The notes beneath the pieces are model-generated. The model had not been told where the DNA came from. It made no database searches and saw only the letters and a program-made list of their open reading frames with translations. 64,000 bases of DNA. It comes from Piscicola geometra (lineage: Eukaryota; Annelida; Clitellata; Hirudinida; Piscicolidae). The DNA lies in NCBI GenBank assembly GCA_943735955.1, contig OX030961.1, forward strand, positions 967,501-1,031,500, read 5' to 3'. A program made the translations under genes and the position numbers. Shown here piece after piece: positions 24,709 through 37,589 of the stretch. Position 1 is the stretch's first letter, and each line of letters starts with the position of its first letter.

Positions 24709-24943
24709 GATGTTATGGTATAATAATGATTGGTAATAGAAGTGGAATTATATTCATAAACATCAAACCATTTCTGATCTTCTTTTTTAGCTTTTGTGAT
24801 TTTCTGGTACTTTGATTCATTTTTAAAATACTTCTTTAAATACTCAAAGCCACATGGAAAAGTTTTAAACATAAAGTGAACTTATGTAATAAGTATACAT
24901 TCAAAAAAATTCACCAAAATCTTTCTTTTTTTATGTTCGATAT

Positions 24944-25143
24944 NNNNNNNNNNNNNNNNNNNNNNNNNNNNNNNNNNNNNNNNNNNNNNNNNNNNNNNNN
25001 NNNNNNNNNNNNNNNNNNNNNNNNNNNNNNNNNNNNNNNNNNNNNNNNNNNNNNNNNNNNNNNNNNNNNNNNNNNNNNNNNNNNNNNNNNNNNNNNNNNN
25101 NNNNNNNNNNNNNNNNNNNNNNNNNNNNNNNNNNNNNNNNNNN
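24944..25143. other. Assembly gap, 200 N
   Basis: Exactly 200 undetermined bases, the usual placeholder for a gap of unknown size. Confidence 0.99.
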
Positions 25144-25244
25144 TGTTTTTGATGATAATTACAGCTTAACGCATGAAAATAAGTTCATCCATTTAAGATT
25201 CTGTATTTGAAGTAGATAGCTGCAAGAGAGGGTGGTGGCTAACT

Positions 25245-25595
25245 TCCCTTGTACACACACCAAGCACTCCTCCTCCACCTCCCTTGTACACACACCAAGC
25301 ACTCCTCCTCCACCTCCCTTGTACACACACCAAGCACTCCTCCTCCACCTCCCTTGTACACACACCAAGCACTTCTCTTCCACCTCCCTTGTACACACAC
25401 CAAGCACTTCTCCTCCACTTCCCTTGTACACACACCAAGCACTCCTCCTCCACCTCCCTTGTACACACACCAAGCACTTCTCCTCCACTTCCCTTGTACA
25501 CACACCAAGCACTCCTCCTCCACCTCCCTTGTACACACACCAAGCACTCATCCTCCACCTCCCTTGTACACACACCAAGCACTTCTCCTCCACCC
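25245..25595. repeat. 35-bp minisatellite
   Basis: Ten copies of a 35-bp unit beginning CCCTTGTACACACACCAAGC and ending ACTCCTCCTCCACCT, with ACTTCTC, ACTCATC and CCACTT variants. Open in several frames on both strands by chance of the unit. Confidence 0.95.
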
Positions 25596-28009
25596 ATTTT
25601 CAGTTTTTTTAACTCTTTTCGTATTTATGAAAATGTTCTTAATGAAAGAAACATTGACAATGTAAATATTACTGCCTGCAAGTTGTAATTACTTTTCCTT
25701 CCTGGTGACTTCTCTTCTCATTAAATATTCAGCGATATCAACTTCTTATTCACCGCTGGGACTGAATATCAATTTGTATGAGTATTAACATGATGAAGTT
25801 TGAAGGCACGCCGGTCGCGTCTGTTCGTCCTGATGCACGTGGTGGTCTGGTGCTGACGGAGATGGTGCTGACGGAGATGGTGCTGACGGAGAGGGCATGG
25901 TGCTGACGGAGAGGGCATGGTGCTGACGGAGAGGGCAGGGTGCAGTGCGTGGGTAGGGGAGCGAGGAAGGGGTGAAGGTTTGTGATGTTGCGAACGATGT
26001 ATGGAGGTGTGAGAGCTGGAATGATTTTATAGGCATTCGTATAGCGCACATCATTTCAAGATCACTTGCGCCATTAATCAACCGGATTGGCATGGTTTCG
26101 CGTCTATCGACTGATGATGATGAGGTCGATGATGAGGATGGTGAGGTAAAATAATTGGTATTAGGGCTATGTTAAAATGCGGTTAATGGAAGAGGAGAGG
26201 ATGATAATGAGAAAAAAAGAGAAAGAGGTAATGTGATGATAATGAAAGATAAAAACGATGACAAAGAAGAGAAAAAAGTGAATGGAAAAATTTATTTTAA
26301 AAAAGAAGGTAGCCGTGATGATGAATGGCGATGAGGGTGATTATGGCTTGGAATGATGAAGATGGTTGTGGTGATGAGGCTTGGAATGATGAAGATGATG
26401 AAGATGGTTGTGGTGATGAGGCTTGGAATGATGAAGATGATGAAAATGGTTGTGGTGATGAAGGCTGGAATGGTTTGAAATAAAAAGATCATTCAAAGGC
26501 AAAAAAGATCATTCAAAGACAGAATGACTAACACATGTTTTTGTTTTAAGGATAGGAGCATCAGAGGAAAGTTGATATTGCACTGATTGAGAGCCCTGGG
26601 TGGAAAGAGCAGAAGATAGGGAAAGTACATTTTGGAAAGAAATAGGGTGTCTTATGCATGGTGTTTTTGTTTCATTCATGCTGTTCTATGCTACTTCGAA
26701 GTATGCAAATGATTGACTGTTAGTCCGATAAGAAGAGTGCTTTTGGAAGATGCCGTATCGAAAGACGTGCCAAGTTTCAATCACTACTAGAAACGATCGT
26801 GGAAGAAGGAGTGAGATGAATGGTAAAAAAAAGTGGAGTAGGTGATGGAAAATGGTGATGGGAAGAAAAGGACTGTAAGGTTGAAGAGTGGAAAAGATGA
26901 AGGACGGTGGAGGGTTGATGGGTTGGTAAGTTGAAGGGTGGTGGAGGGTTGATGGGTTGGTAAGTTGAAGGGTGGTGTTGGGTGGAGGGTTGATGGGTTG
27001 GTAAGTTGAAGGGTGGAGGGTTGATGGACTCGATATTGAGAAGGCAAAGATTTAGAGGCTTGGAGGTTTGAAAGGTTGAGGGTGTAAAGGCTGGAGAGTT
27101 GAAGGTTTGTAAGGTGAACAGTGAAGGTTGGAAGTTTGAAGGTGGAAGGAGGAAGGTTGGAAGTTTAGAGGGTTTGAGGTGAAGGTATGGAGTTTGAGAA
27201 AGAAGGTTTAGAGGGTTTGAGGCGGAGGTTTAGAGGGTGAGAGTTGGAGGTATGGAGTTTGAGAAAGAAGGTTTAGAGGGTTTGAGGTGGAGAGGTGGAG
27301 GAATGGAGTTTGAGGTGGAGGTATGGAGGTTATGGAGTTTGAGAAAGGAGGTTTAGAGGGTTTGAGGCGGAGGTTTAGAGGGTGAGAGTTGGAGGTATGG
27401 AGTTTGAGAAAGAAGGTTTAGAGGGTTTGAGGTGGAGAGGTGGAGGAATGGAGTTTGAGGTGGAGGTATGGAGGTTATGGAGTTTGAGAAAGGAGGTTTG
27501 AAATGTTGGATGGTTGGAAATAGTTGAAGCTTTTTTGTATTGTAAATAATTCTGAAGTGTGCTGATGAATTGACTTGAAAAGAAGGCTTGAAGAAGAACA
27601 AAGAATTCAAGGTCCGCTTCCACGACGAAAGCAGTGCACTTCTCACTTATTGAATAGCTTTTCAATTACTTTGTTATCCCTCTTTTTTTAGATAAGATAA
27701 AACTTTGTTTTAATTATGATTTTAGTTTATTTTTTCAAAGCTCCGACAATTATACAAATGAATGTGATTTAAAAAGCGATGGAAAAGGTTGCTAAATCTT
27801 CCTAAACGACATTCTCTTCGTTTCTTCCAGTTTGCGCCCGTCTGTCTGTTTGACTGTTGTCGACCCTTGTGTCTGCTTCAAATGAATACAAACAGAACAA
27901 GTGAAAGGAATCTTAATTAAGCTTTCATGTTAATATTGGATTCAAATATGTCAAGTTGGTCCAGCTAATTAGGGTCAAACTTAAAGCTGCATAAATGGTC
28001 GAGCATGAA
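25596..28009. other. Low-complexity region without a recognised gene
   Basis: Holds short arrays: GGTGCTGACGGAGATG and its GAGAGGGCAT variant (25845-25940), a GATGAGGCTTGGAATGATGA repeat (26330-26475), GTTGATGGGTTGGTAAGTTG (26910-27015), and a G-rich GTTTAGAGGGTTTGAGG mosaic with a ~150-bp block duplicated (27180-27490). A small frame starting MMKFEGTPVASVRPDARGG near 25790 runs into one of these repeats. No domain or splice structure convinces me of a gene. Confidence 0.6.
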
Positions 28010-31000
28010 GGGTGCATGAGAGATGCATGAGAGATGCATGAGAGATGCATGAGAGATGCATGAGAGATGCATGAGAGATGCATGAGAGATGCATGAGAGA
28101 TGCATGAGAGATGCATGAGAGATGCATGAGAGATGCATGAGAGGTGCATGAGAGGTGCATGAGAGATGCATGAGAGATGCATGAGAGATGCATGAGAGGT
28201 GCATGAGAGATGCATGAGAGGTGCATGAGAGGTGCATGAGAGGTGCATGAGAGATGCATGAGAGATGCATGAGAGATGCATGAGAGATGCATGAGAGGTG
28301 CATGAGAGATGCATGAGAGGTGCATGAGAGATGCATGAGAGATGCATGAGAGGTGCATGAGAGATGCATGAGAGGTGCATGAGAGGTGCATGAGAGATGC
28401 ATGAGAGATGCATGAGAGATGCATGAGAGATGCATGAGAGGTGCATGAGAGATGCATGAGAGATGCATGAGAGGTGCATGAGAGGTGCATGAGAGATGCA
28501 TGAGAGATGCATGAGAGATGCATGAGAGGTGCACGAGAGATGCATGAGAGATGCATGAGAGATGCATGAGAGGTGCATGAGAGATGCATGAGAGATGCAT
28601 GAGAGGTGCATGAGAGGTGCATGAGAGATGCATGAGAGATGCATGAGAGATGCATGAGAGGTGCATGAGAGATGCATGAGAGGTGCATGAGAGATGCATG
28701 AGAGGTGCATGAGAGATGCATGAGAGGTGCATGAGAGGTGCATGAGAGATGCATGAGAGATGCATGAGAGGTGCATGAGAGATGCATGAGAGGTGCATGA
28801 GAGATGCATGAGAGGTGCATGAGAGATGCATGAGAGATGCATGAGAGGTGCATGAGAGATGCATGAGAGGTGCATGAGAGGTGCATGAGAGATGCATGAG
28901 AGATGCATGAGAGATGCATGAGAGGTGCATGAGAGATGCATGAGAGATGCATGAGAGGTGCATGAGAGATGCATGAGAGATGCATGAGAGGTGCATGAGA
29001 GATGCATGAGAGATGCATGAGAGGTGCATGAGAGGTGCATGAGAGATGCATGAGAGGTGCATGAGAGATGCATGAGAGATGCATGAGAGGTGCATGAGAG
29101 ATGCATGAGAGATGCATGAGAGATGCATGAGAGATGCATGAGAGATGCATGAGAGATGCATGAGAGATGCATGAGAGATGCATGAGAGATGCATGAGAGA
29201 TGCATGAGAGGTGCATGAGAGATGCATGAGAGGTGCATGAGAGGTGCATGAGAGATGCATGAGAGATGCATGAGAGGTGCATGAGAGATGCATGAGAGGT
29301 GCATGAGAGATGCATGAGAGGTGCATGAGAGGTGCATGAGAGATGCATGAGAGGTGCATGAGAGATGCATGAGAGGTGCATGAGAGATGCATGAGAGATG
29401 CATGAGAGGTGCATGAGAGGTGCATGAGAGATGCATGAGAGGTGCATGAGAGATGCATGAGAGGTGCATGAGAGATGCATGAGAGGTGCATGAGAGATGC
29501 ATGAGAGATGCATGAGAGATGCATGAGAGGTGCATGAGAGGTGCATGAGAGATGCATGAGAGGTGCATGAGAGATGCATGAGAGATGCATGAGAGGTGCA
29601 TGAGAGGTGCATGAGAGATGCATGAGAGATGCATGAGAGATGCATGAGAGATGCATGAGAGATGCATGAGAGATGCATGAGAGATGCATGAGAGGTGCAT
29701 GAGAGATGCATGAGAGATGCATGAGAGATGCATGAGAGGTGCATGAGAGGTGCATGAGAGATGCATGAGAGATGCATGAGAGATGCATGAGAGGTGCATG
29801 AGAGATGCATGAGAGATGCATGAGAGGTGCATGAGAGATGCATGAGAGATGCATGAGAGATGCATGAGAGGTGCATGAGAGGTGCATGAGAGATGCATGA
29901 GAGGTGCATGAGAGATGCATGAGAGATGCATGAGAGGTGCATGAGAGGTGCATGAGAGATGCATGAGAGATGCATGAGAGGTGCATGAGAGATGCATGAG
30001 AGGTGCATGAGAGGTGCATGAGAGATGCATGAGAGGTGCATGAGAGATGCATGAGAGATGCATGAGAGATGCATGAGAGGTGCATGAGAGGTGCATGAGA
30101 GATGCATGAGAGGTGCATGAGAGATGCATGAGAGGTGCATGAGAGGTGCATGAGAGGTGCATGAGAGATGCATGAGAGGTGCATGAGAGGTGCATGAGAG
30201 ATGCATGAGAGGTGCATGAGAGATGCATGAGAGATGCATGAGAGGTGCATGAGAGGTGCATGAGAGGTGCATGAGAGATGCATGAGAGGTGCATGAGAGA
30301 TGCATGAGAGGTGCATGAGAGATGCATGAGAGGTGCATGAGAGGTGCATGAGAGATGCATGAGAGGTGCATGAGAGATGCATGAGAGATGCATGAGAGAT
30401 GCATGAGAGATGCATGAGAGATGCATGAGAGATGCATGAGAGATGCATGAGAGGTGCATGAGAGATGCATGAGAGATGCATGAGAGGTGCATGAGAGATG
30501 CATGAGAGATGCATGAGAGATGCATGAGAGGTGCATGAGAGATGCATGAGAGATGCATGAGAGGTGCATGAGAGATGCATGAGAGATGCATGAGAGATGC
30601 ATGAGAGATGCATGAGAGGTGCATGAGAGATGCATGAGAGATGCATGAGAGGTGCATGAGAGGTGCATGAGAGGTGCATGAGAGATGCATGAGAGGTGCA
30701 TGAGAGATGCATGAGAGGTGCATGAGAGATGCATGAGAGGTGCATGAGAGGTGCATGAGAGATGCATGAGAGGTGCATGAGAGATGCATGAGAGATGCAT
30801 GAGAGATGCATGAGAGATGCATGAGAGATGCATGAGAGATGCATGAGAGATGCATGAGAGGTGCATGAGAGATGCATGAGAGATGCATGAGAGGTGCATG
30901 AGAGATGCATGAGAGATGCATGAGAGATGCATGAGAGGTGCATGAGAGATGCATGAGAGATGCATGAGAGGTGCATGAGAGATGCATGAGAGGTGCATGA

Positions 31001-31182
31001 GAGATGCATGAGAGATGCATGAGAGATGCATGAGAGATGCATGAGAGATGCATGAGAGGTGCATGAGAGGTGCATGAGAGGTGCATGAGAGATGCATGAG
31101 AGATGCATGAGAGGTGCATGAGAGATGCATGAGAGATGCATGAGAGATGCATGAGAGGTGCATGAGAGATGCATGAGAGATG
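28010..31182. repeat. 11-bp satellite array, ~3.17 kb, ~288 units, two unit types
   Basis: The unit is GCATGAGAGRT. Almost the only difference among units is R = A or G; a rare GCACGAGAG change occurs near 28531. Length and phase are kept without slips over the whole array. Because 11 is not a multiple of 3 and the minus strand of the unit has no stop in any frame, all three minus-strand frames stay open for more than 1,000 codons; these are not proteins. The order of A and G units is not random: a block of about 31 units near 30241 recurs 37 units (407 bp) later. Confidence 0.98.
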
Positions 31183-32030
31183 CGCACAAAAGTGTAGTAT
31201 AAATAGATTTGAGCCTTTCAATTGGGAAAATATATCGTAAATTTCTTTCCCATTTTGAAGCCCTTTGAGCTTTTTCAATGTGTGGAGAAAGAACTAAGCT
31301 TGACTTGCATCTGGCGAATAGTTTTCTGTGCTTTCGTACGGAGTTCTAGGTGGTTGAGTTGAAGTCAGCTCACTGCAAACAGGTTGTTTGATATTTTGTA
31401 GAAAGTTTTCTTTCAAAATATTAGTTTAAAAAATCGTAAATGAAAAAACTTATCGGACTAAATTAATTGGAAAGAAAAAAGTTATAAAAAATGATATTAT
31501 TTGTGGTTAAAAGACTTATTTAGATCTTCAAAAGTGAGTCTGTAAACGACAGTTGGAAGTCATCAGAGCCTCCCAATGCAATGGCTGGTGCTTGCTGCTT
31601 GAAGGTGTCTTGCAAATGAGACAGTCAATCCATTCATAATGAATTTGTGAGAAAACTCTTATCATTATTTTACCAGCATAACAGAAGTGTCGGTAAAGAT
31701 GAGAATAATTAAAAAAATTTGAAAACCATAATTATAAATGAATTCAAATATTAGTAATAATTGAAGACGAAAATAAATAACAAAAAGTACTAATAGATTA
31801 CAGATGAATAGAATGATGGATTGATGGAAAAAATTGCGCATTAATCGGTTGCTGTATTTTGAAAAGATTAAAAACCCCCAGAGATGACTCAGCAAGCATC
31901 CAGTCGGGTATGTGGCTTTGTTAAAATGTTGTACTTGTTGTTTCTGAATTATTATTATTGTTGTTGTTGATTATGTTGTTATCTTTCCACATTACAAGTT
32001 TTCAATAGTAATTCAAAAACGTAAACGTTT
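31183..32030. other. AT-rich region, nothing recognised
   Basis: No gene, RNA or mobile element is recognised. A TTG/TTA microsatellite-like stretch lies near 31950. Confidence 0.5.
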
Positions 32031-32034
32031 CCCA

Positions 32035-32215
32035 TAAGCGGTTAGGTCGTAGAGGGGAAATTGCGAATGTGTGGTTCGTAGGTTCTGTTCACGGGCTCAA
32101 GGTTCTCTCGGTGGCGCCCATCTCCTCTCCAAGAAATGTAGGCTGCTAGGGTTTGTGGGAATCGAACCCACGACCTATGCCGCGAGCATGTAAAACTGGC
32201 GATTTAGGCGGCCAG
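32035..32215 (-). mobile_element. tRNA-derived SINE remnant, family D
   Basis: The minus strand has a strong B box and T-arm (GTGGGTTCGATTCCCAC, with a perfect 5-bp stem) followed by CTAGCAGCCTACATTTC and GGGCGCCACCGAGAG. No matching acceptor stem is visible, so a working tRNA is unlikely. Confidence 0.55.
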
Positions 32216-32439
32216 TCAAAAGTCTTCCAACCTTTCTGTTTAACAAAAGTATGAGCCGTTTTTAAGCGATGAAATGGTGCTTTTAGAAATTTTCATCTTT
32301 AATTAAAAAACTAACAAAACTTTTAACTTCGCTACTGTTGCTTTTTTTCTACCCCATTTGCTGCAAAGTTGTAATGCATTTAAATTTATCTAAATTAAAC
32401 TATTTTTGCAGTGTTTACTACATTTACAGCAACAAACAC

Positions 32440-32900
32440 CTTGGTCAATTTACGGTCAAAAAACGAATGAAAAAAGTGCATTTCATCAAAAAACTCCTTA
32501 TTCCTTCTAGATTTGCAACAGAATTTCTCCGCAGTGAAATTTATGAAACATGCTCATTATTGTTGCTTGCAATTTGCCACTTTACACAAGAAATAGGCAC
32601 TTCCGAAGATTATTCTAGCTTATGTCATTTGTTTCACACGAACTGGAGCAAAGAAATATTATTGAGAATATCCAATGGTTAAGAATTGCCACATCAACAG
32701 ACCCCCGATTTGAAAATTTAAAATGTTTCTAAAAAATGGAAGAGTTAAAGAAACTAGTAGAAGATAAAAAACCTCCACCAAGCAAGAGACTGCGATCATA
32801 TATACCTCCAGATTCTCAATGCATGGGCGGCGATCTTGAGCGAGTCTTGGGATCTGGACCCACCTGCTTTTGGGTAGTGAGAGGGTCCACTTTAATTTGT
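32440..32900 (+). mobile_element. hAT-type transposase fragment
   Basis: Frames in succession encode KKLLIPSRFATEFL, then CHFTQEIG, then in a shifted frame NIQWLRIATSTDPRFENLK. The last carries the LDPRF-type motif of hAT transposases (here TDPRF). Frames are broken. A related, inverted copy lies at 35490-35700. Confidence 0.65.
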
Positions 32901-33024
32901 TTTCATTAAAAACATTTCAAAAATCTTGTTATAATACGATAATAAATGTCAAACATGGCATAAAACAGAATATTTATAATGTAATTATTGTGAGTATACA
33001 TACAGAATGATCAGCGGAAAAAAC

Positions 33025-33420
33025 GCTAGAATCAAAATCAATCAATCAATCAAGCATCACTAATGATTTGTATAGCACCCTTTACTGAGTGAACAAAAGC
33101 GCTCAGCCATCACGTCCTGAACAAATACGTCTTCAGGCCTTGACGGAAAGTTATGAGTGACTTAGTTGAAGTTAGAGAAGAAGGTAAAGAATTCCATAAA
33201 AGAGGACCACAGTAAGAAAAAGAACGTTGAGCAAAAGAGTGTTTAACTGGAAAACGAAAAGAAAGCTTAGACTAGATTTAGGGGGTTGTTTAATCATATT
33301 TTAAAGATAAATTGGAGCATTACAGTTATGAATTTTAACCATATTTAGGAATATTTCAAAAGTCACTCTAGATCTCAAAGGTAACAATGTAACAAACGAA
33401 GATAAGGAGAAATGGGATAA
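33025..33420 (-). mobile_element. LINE (L2/CR1-type) 3' end fragment
   Basis: Begins with (ATCA)n and TTTGTATAGCACCC, the reverse complement of the LINE tails seen elsewhere. It continues into sequence whose minus strand reads FCSTFFFLLWSSFMEFF-like remnants of the C-terminus. No intact frame. Confidence 0.55.
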
Positions 33421-33534
33421 AACTTAGGAGCACGATAATTATTAAAACAAATGAATGCTCTAACAGTTGATGAAAAAAACAGTTTTTTATTTAAAAAAAT
33501 GAAATAATACAACACAAATCGTTAACCAGTTCAT

Positions 33535-33670
33535 CTTGGCCCGGTCTTCCCTATATGATGCGGTGTTTGCATTGAGAGATGTATACGTCCTGTGGAGTGG
33601 TGCCTCTGGTGCATAAGAACCATTGTAACCTGCGTCTGTCAGGCTGTGAGTAATACAGACTATAAAAATA
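33535..33670 (+). mobile_element. SINE family B fragment
   Basis: Shares TATGATGCGGTGTTTGC, CATTGAGAGATGTATACGTC and CTGCGTCTGTCAGGCTGTGA with 57825-58060. The tRNA-like head is missing and the tail is an AAATAAATAAA run. Confidence 0.75.
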
Positions 33671-33674
33671 AATA

Positions 33675-35329
33675 AATAAACATGCAAAGAAAAGAATATA
33701 ATCAACAAGTATTTAGGTCTGAAAAACATTAAAGTGAAGTAATTACATTCTTGCCGCTGTTTCATCGCACCAAATATTCAGTGTCATTTCAAATAAATGA
33801 ACTAAAACTTTAAAGCAAGACTGAACTACCGATGAAAGTGACAGGGGAACGAAGAGGAGAGCTTTTCAGACAGCTCCGTTTGGGTTGTCGTCAAGGAAGC
33901 AATTATACCACTGCAATTAAATATTTCAATTTGCCACCCTTCCATTCTGACATGCTACTTTCTTTTTTTAAATAGTTTTTTTGTTGACTCTGCTTGAAGA
34001 CTGCTTAAACACTGCCTTTCACAAATAGGGACGTCAAAGGCGTCTTTAAAAGTTCACAAACTCCAACCTTGTAGCCATGATGAGAAGAAAATAGCGATGG
34101 TAATGATGATGATGCCCCCCTATTATAAATGGAATACATTTTACTAATTAGCTAAATTTTAACAGTATTTGTTGTTTGAGTACATAGTCACAAATAGAAT
34201 ATTAACATTGAGTTACCTATCAATGGTTGGAAATATATTCTCCGCGGCTGGTGTACTCTAAAAAATTGAAAAATGCATTTTGATAATATTGCTTATTACT
34301 TCGACCAGTTTGAAAAAATTTGGTTATGAATCTTTAATCATCAGATCGTTTATTAAATTGTAAAATATCCATAAATGCTGTAGAAAGTATATTTAAACAC
34401 AGGGACACCAAACTGTCGTGGAATCTGGAGGCGATTCCGGTAGATATTTAACCATATTTAACTTAACCAGTCTTAGGAAAAACTAATTAAAAGTAATAAA
34501 CAGATATTATCATCATTTGTTTCTCGTGTCATTTTTTCTGGTTTTAATGGTTTACCCCTTAAAGGAAAATATAGATGAAAGAGTGTTCGGAGATTTAGGT
34601 CGCATGTGAATCGAAGCCGGTGATACTGAATTGCAACATCGTTTTCAGAACGGACTTATATAATGCATTGTATAGGTTTCTTATTATTAAAATAAAATAT
34701 TAAATCTTTGCAGAAATAAATGAAGGATAATATAATCTTCGAACATAAGAAAATTGTGCTAGAGCGTTTTGGCTGACGAGACCGCACTTATTTTCGGAAA
34801 AGAGCAGCTAAAAAACATTGATGTGAGTATGAAGGAAAAAATAGTTTTGTAAAACTCAACAAACCTAGTGCTATTGATATCGCTGACGCAATTCATAAAC
34901 TTCTAACGAATTTCAACCTTTACCCTGGTTATAAATTTACTCATTCTAACCTGCACTACTAGCATTGTAGAACGTTCATTGAGCTCATTTCGGTGAATTT
35001 AACCATGTTACAAAATAAATAAAATTCAGAATATATATTTTTTTTTATTCTGCTGAGTTTTACAAGGATTCACCCGAATGTGTCTACCTACACACCTTCA
35101 GCAGCTGATGGATCGCTTTGCAGGAAATTTGGTTTGACCACCAGCATATAAAAAACCAATTTCATAATAAGTAGAGTCTTACGATAAAAAAATTTACTCG
35201 TTTTTAACGCATTGTTTTTAGAATATTTGAAATTAGTATAAAAGAGTATTTAAAAATTTTTTCTTACAAATGTAATAAAAATTTTACCAGAATTTTTGTA
35301 TTAAAAAAAATTGAATCCATTACTTATAA
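33675..35329. other. AT-rich region without recognised genes
   Basis: No coding signal or known repeat is identified. A GAATCTGGAGGCGATTCC near-palindrome is present at about 34420. Confidence 0.45.
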
Positions 35330-35489
35330 AAAATGAAAATGTTACACATTATTTTTAAGTCAGTTACCCAAGCAAAAAAGCAATCCACAAATGAAAGAAT
35401 AAAAACGAATCCATTGTATGTTGAAGGCTGTATAGTTTATGAGGTTTTCTTCACTTCTTATAGTTTGTCCAACTCATTCATTTTTAAAC

Positions 35490-35700
35490 ACATTAAAAAA
35501 AATTTAATCGTGGGTCTAATGGTGTAGCAATTCTTGACCATTGGATATTCTGATTATTCAGTTGCTACTCTAATTTAGGAAAAAATTTGTGTGTGAAACG
35601 AATGACATAAGCTCGAACATCTTCTGAATTGCATATTTCTTGTGATAAGTGACAAATTGCAAGTAAGACTTTTGAAAATTGCAAGTATTTTTAACCCCTT
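35490..35700 (-). mobile_element. Second hAT-type fragment, inverted relative to 32440
   Basis: The minus strand encodes LAICHLSQEICNSEDV and NIQWSRIATPLDPRL, the same protein region as 32530-32720 in opposite orientation. Broken frames. Confidence 0.6.
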
Positions 35701-35739
35701 AGTAGTTCTGTTGCAAATCTTTAAGAAATGAGAAGTTTT

Positions 35740-36910
35740 TTAATAAAATTCTATTTTTTCCATTCGTTTGTTTACATTAAATTAGTAGTAGTAATGGATA
35801 ATTGGACTAGTATTTTAGACAAAGGAGGGGTAATTGATGTAATATATACGGATTTTATGAAAGCATTTGATAAGGTATCGCATAGAAAATTATTATATAA
35901 ATTGGAAAATTATGGAATTGGTTATAAAACATGTAGGTGGATAAGAAATTTTCTAAATTATAGGGTACAAAGGGTTAATGGTGTTAAATCACATTGGGTA
36001 AAAGTAAAAAGTGACATTCCCCAAGGATCAGTCTTGGGTCCATTATTATTTGTTTTATTTATCAACGATCTGCCAGAGAGAGTGAGTTCAAAAATTATTC
36101 ATGTACGCTGATGATTGTGAAATATATCAACAAATTAATGAAATAGAAGACCAAACAAAGCTACAAGAAGATATAAACAAAGTAGTGGAATGGAGTCTGC
36201 AATGAGACCTCAGACTTCATCCACATAAATGTAAACTATTACAAATATACAGAAATAAAAAGAAAGAAGAGTTTATTCTATGCAGGATTATGAAGGGGGT
36301 GAAGTAGTTTTAGAGAGTTTAGAGTATGAAAAAGACCTCGGTGTAATTATAGACAACAATTTGAAATTCAATATTCACATCCAAAAGCAAGTAAATAAAG
36401 CTAACCAAATAATAGGACTAATAAGAAGAATGTTTAAATTTATTGATTTAAAAACATTTAGATTATTATTTAAAGGTATAGTTAGGCCCTATCTAGAATA
36501 CCTTAGCAGTGTATGGAGATCTTAATTGAAAAAACAAATTGATTGCATAGGAAATGTACAAAGGAGGGCCACTAAAATGTCACCTTATCTAAAAGACAAG
36601 ACTTACAACGATAGACTTAAGGTAATTAAGTTGCCAACATTAAAATACCGAAGACTTCGAGGAGACATGATCGAAACCTATAAAATACTTAATAATAAAT
36701 ATGACAGTAACATAACAGAGAATATTTTCACACTTAACACAAGGCCATCAAGAGGAAATTCACTAAACTTATCCAAAAAACAGTGCCAAAAAATACCAGA
36801 AAATTTTTTATACACAAAGAGTGGTAACAGTTTGGAATAGCTTGCCTGATGAGATTGTAAAAGCTTAAAATACAGATAAATTTAAAATAAAATTAGATAA
36901 GTACTGAGAA
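35740..36910 (+). mobile_element. LINE reverse transcriptase, 3' half, broken
   Basis: Frames on the plus strand encode [19 protein letters not shown] (block A), [20 protein letters not shown] (block B), then YADDCEIYQ in a shifted frame (block C), KDLGVIIDNNLKFNIHI, and QRRATKMSPYLKDKTYNDRL. Typical of Jockey-superfamily elements in which the C-terminus reads QRRATK...RRLRGD. Interrupted by a frame shift near 36100, an in-frame stop near 36205 and one near 36525. Confidence 0.88.
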
Positions 36911-37369
36911 AACCATCCCACGATGTACAACTATAAATGCGATAATGACATAATAAACAAAAATTAATGTATATACATACAAATAAAGATATTTTATTTA
37001 TAATTATAACTATTTTATTCTTATTAATTATTTTCTAACGTTTATTCATTCATTATATGTATGCAATGTATATGCATACGTATATGTATAAATGTATAAA
37101 TATATAAATGTTTTTATTATTATTTTTTTTATAAATAACCATTATAGAGGTCAAAAGATCTGCGTGGTTTTTAACTCCCTAAACTAAACTAAACTAAACA
37201 AGTGTTTGTGCTCACATACTGACAATGTAACCAAAACAGCAGAAAATGTTTAATTTGGATGAGTTTAAATACATCACATTTTTAAAAGCGTTTGTTTTTT
37301 TTAACGCCGTTAAAAATGTTAACGGTCATTAATTGATTAACGCGTTAATCGAAATAATAAAATAATGCG

Positions 37370-37560
37370 TATTTATAATGCGCCAAGGCACGCAACTGAG
37401 GCGCCACTCACATGACATAAGTCGTGAAACACCGCATCATATTCACTAGGTATATGATAGCTCACGGTTGGATAAACAGGGATTTGAACTGACGATCTTT
37501 AAGTTGCAGGTCCAACGACTTTACCATCTAAGCCAACTCGCTCGAAGCTTAACGTAGGTT
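37370..37560 (-). mobile_element. SINE family A, complete minus-strand copy
   Basis: Reverse complement of the 6538 element: body (TGCGCCAAGGCACGCAACTG), then the tRNA-like head (GTTGGCTTAGATGGTAAAGT) at its 5' end near 37530. An ATAATAATGC-type tail abuts it at 37360. Confidence 0.85.
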
Positions 37561-37589
37561 AAAGCACAGCTCTAATAATAAGTTAAAAC

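Noticed and set aside
27925..31278. Three overlapping frames of more than 1,000 codons on the minus strand
   Set aside because: They are read through an 11-bp tandem array that has no stop in any frame; no domain, no splice context, and all three frames have the same character.
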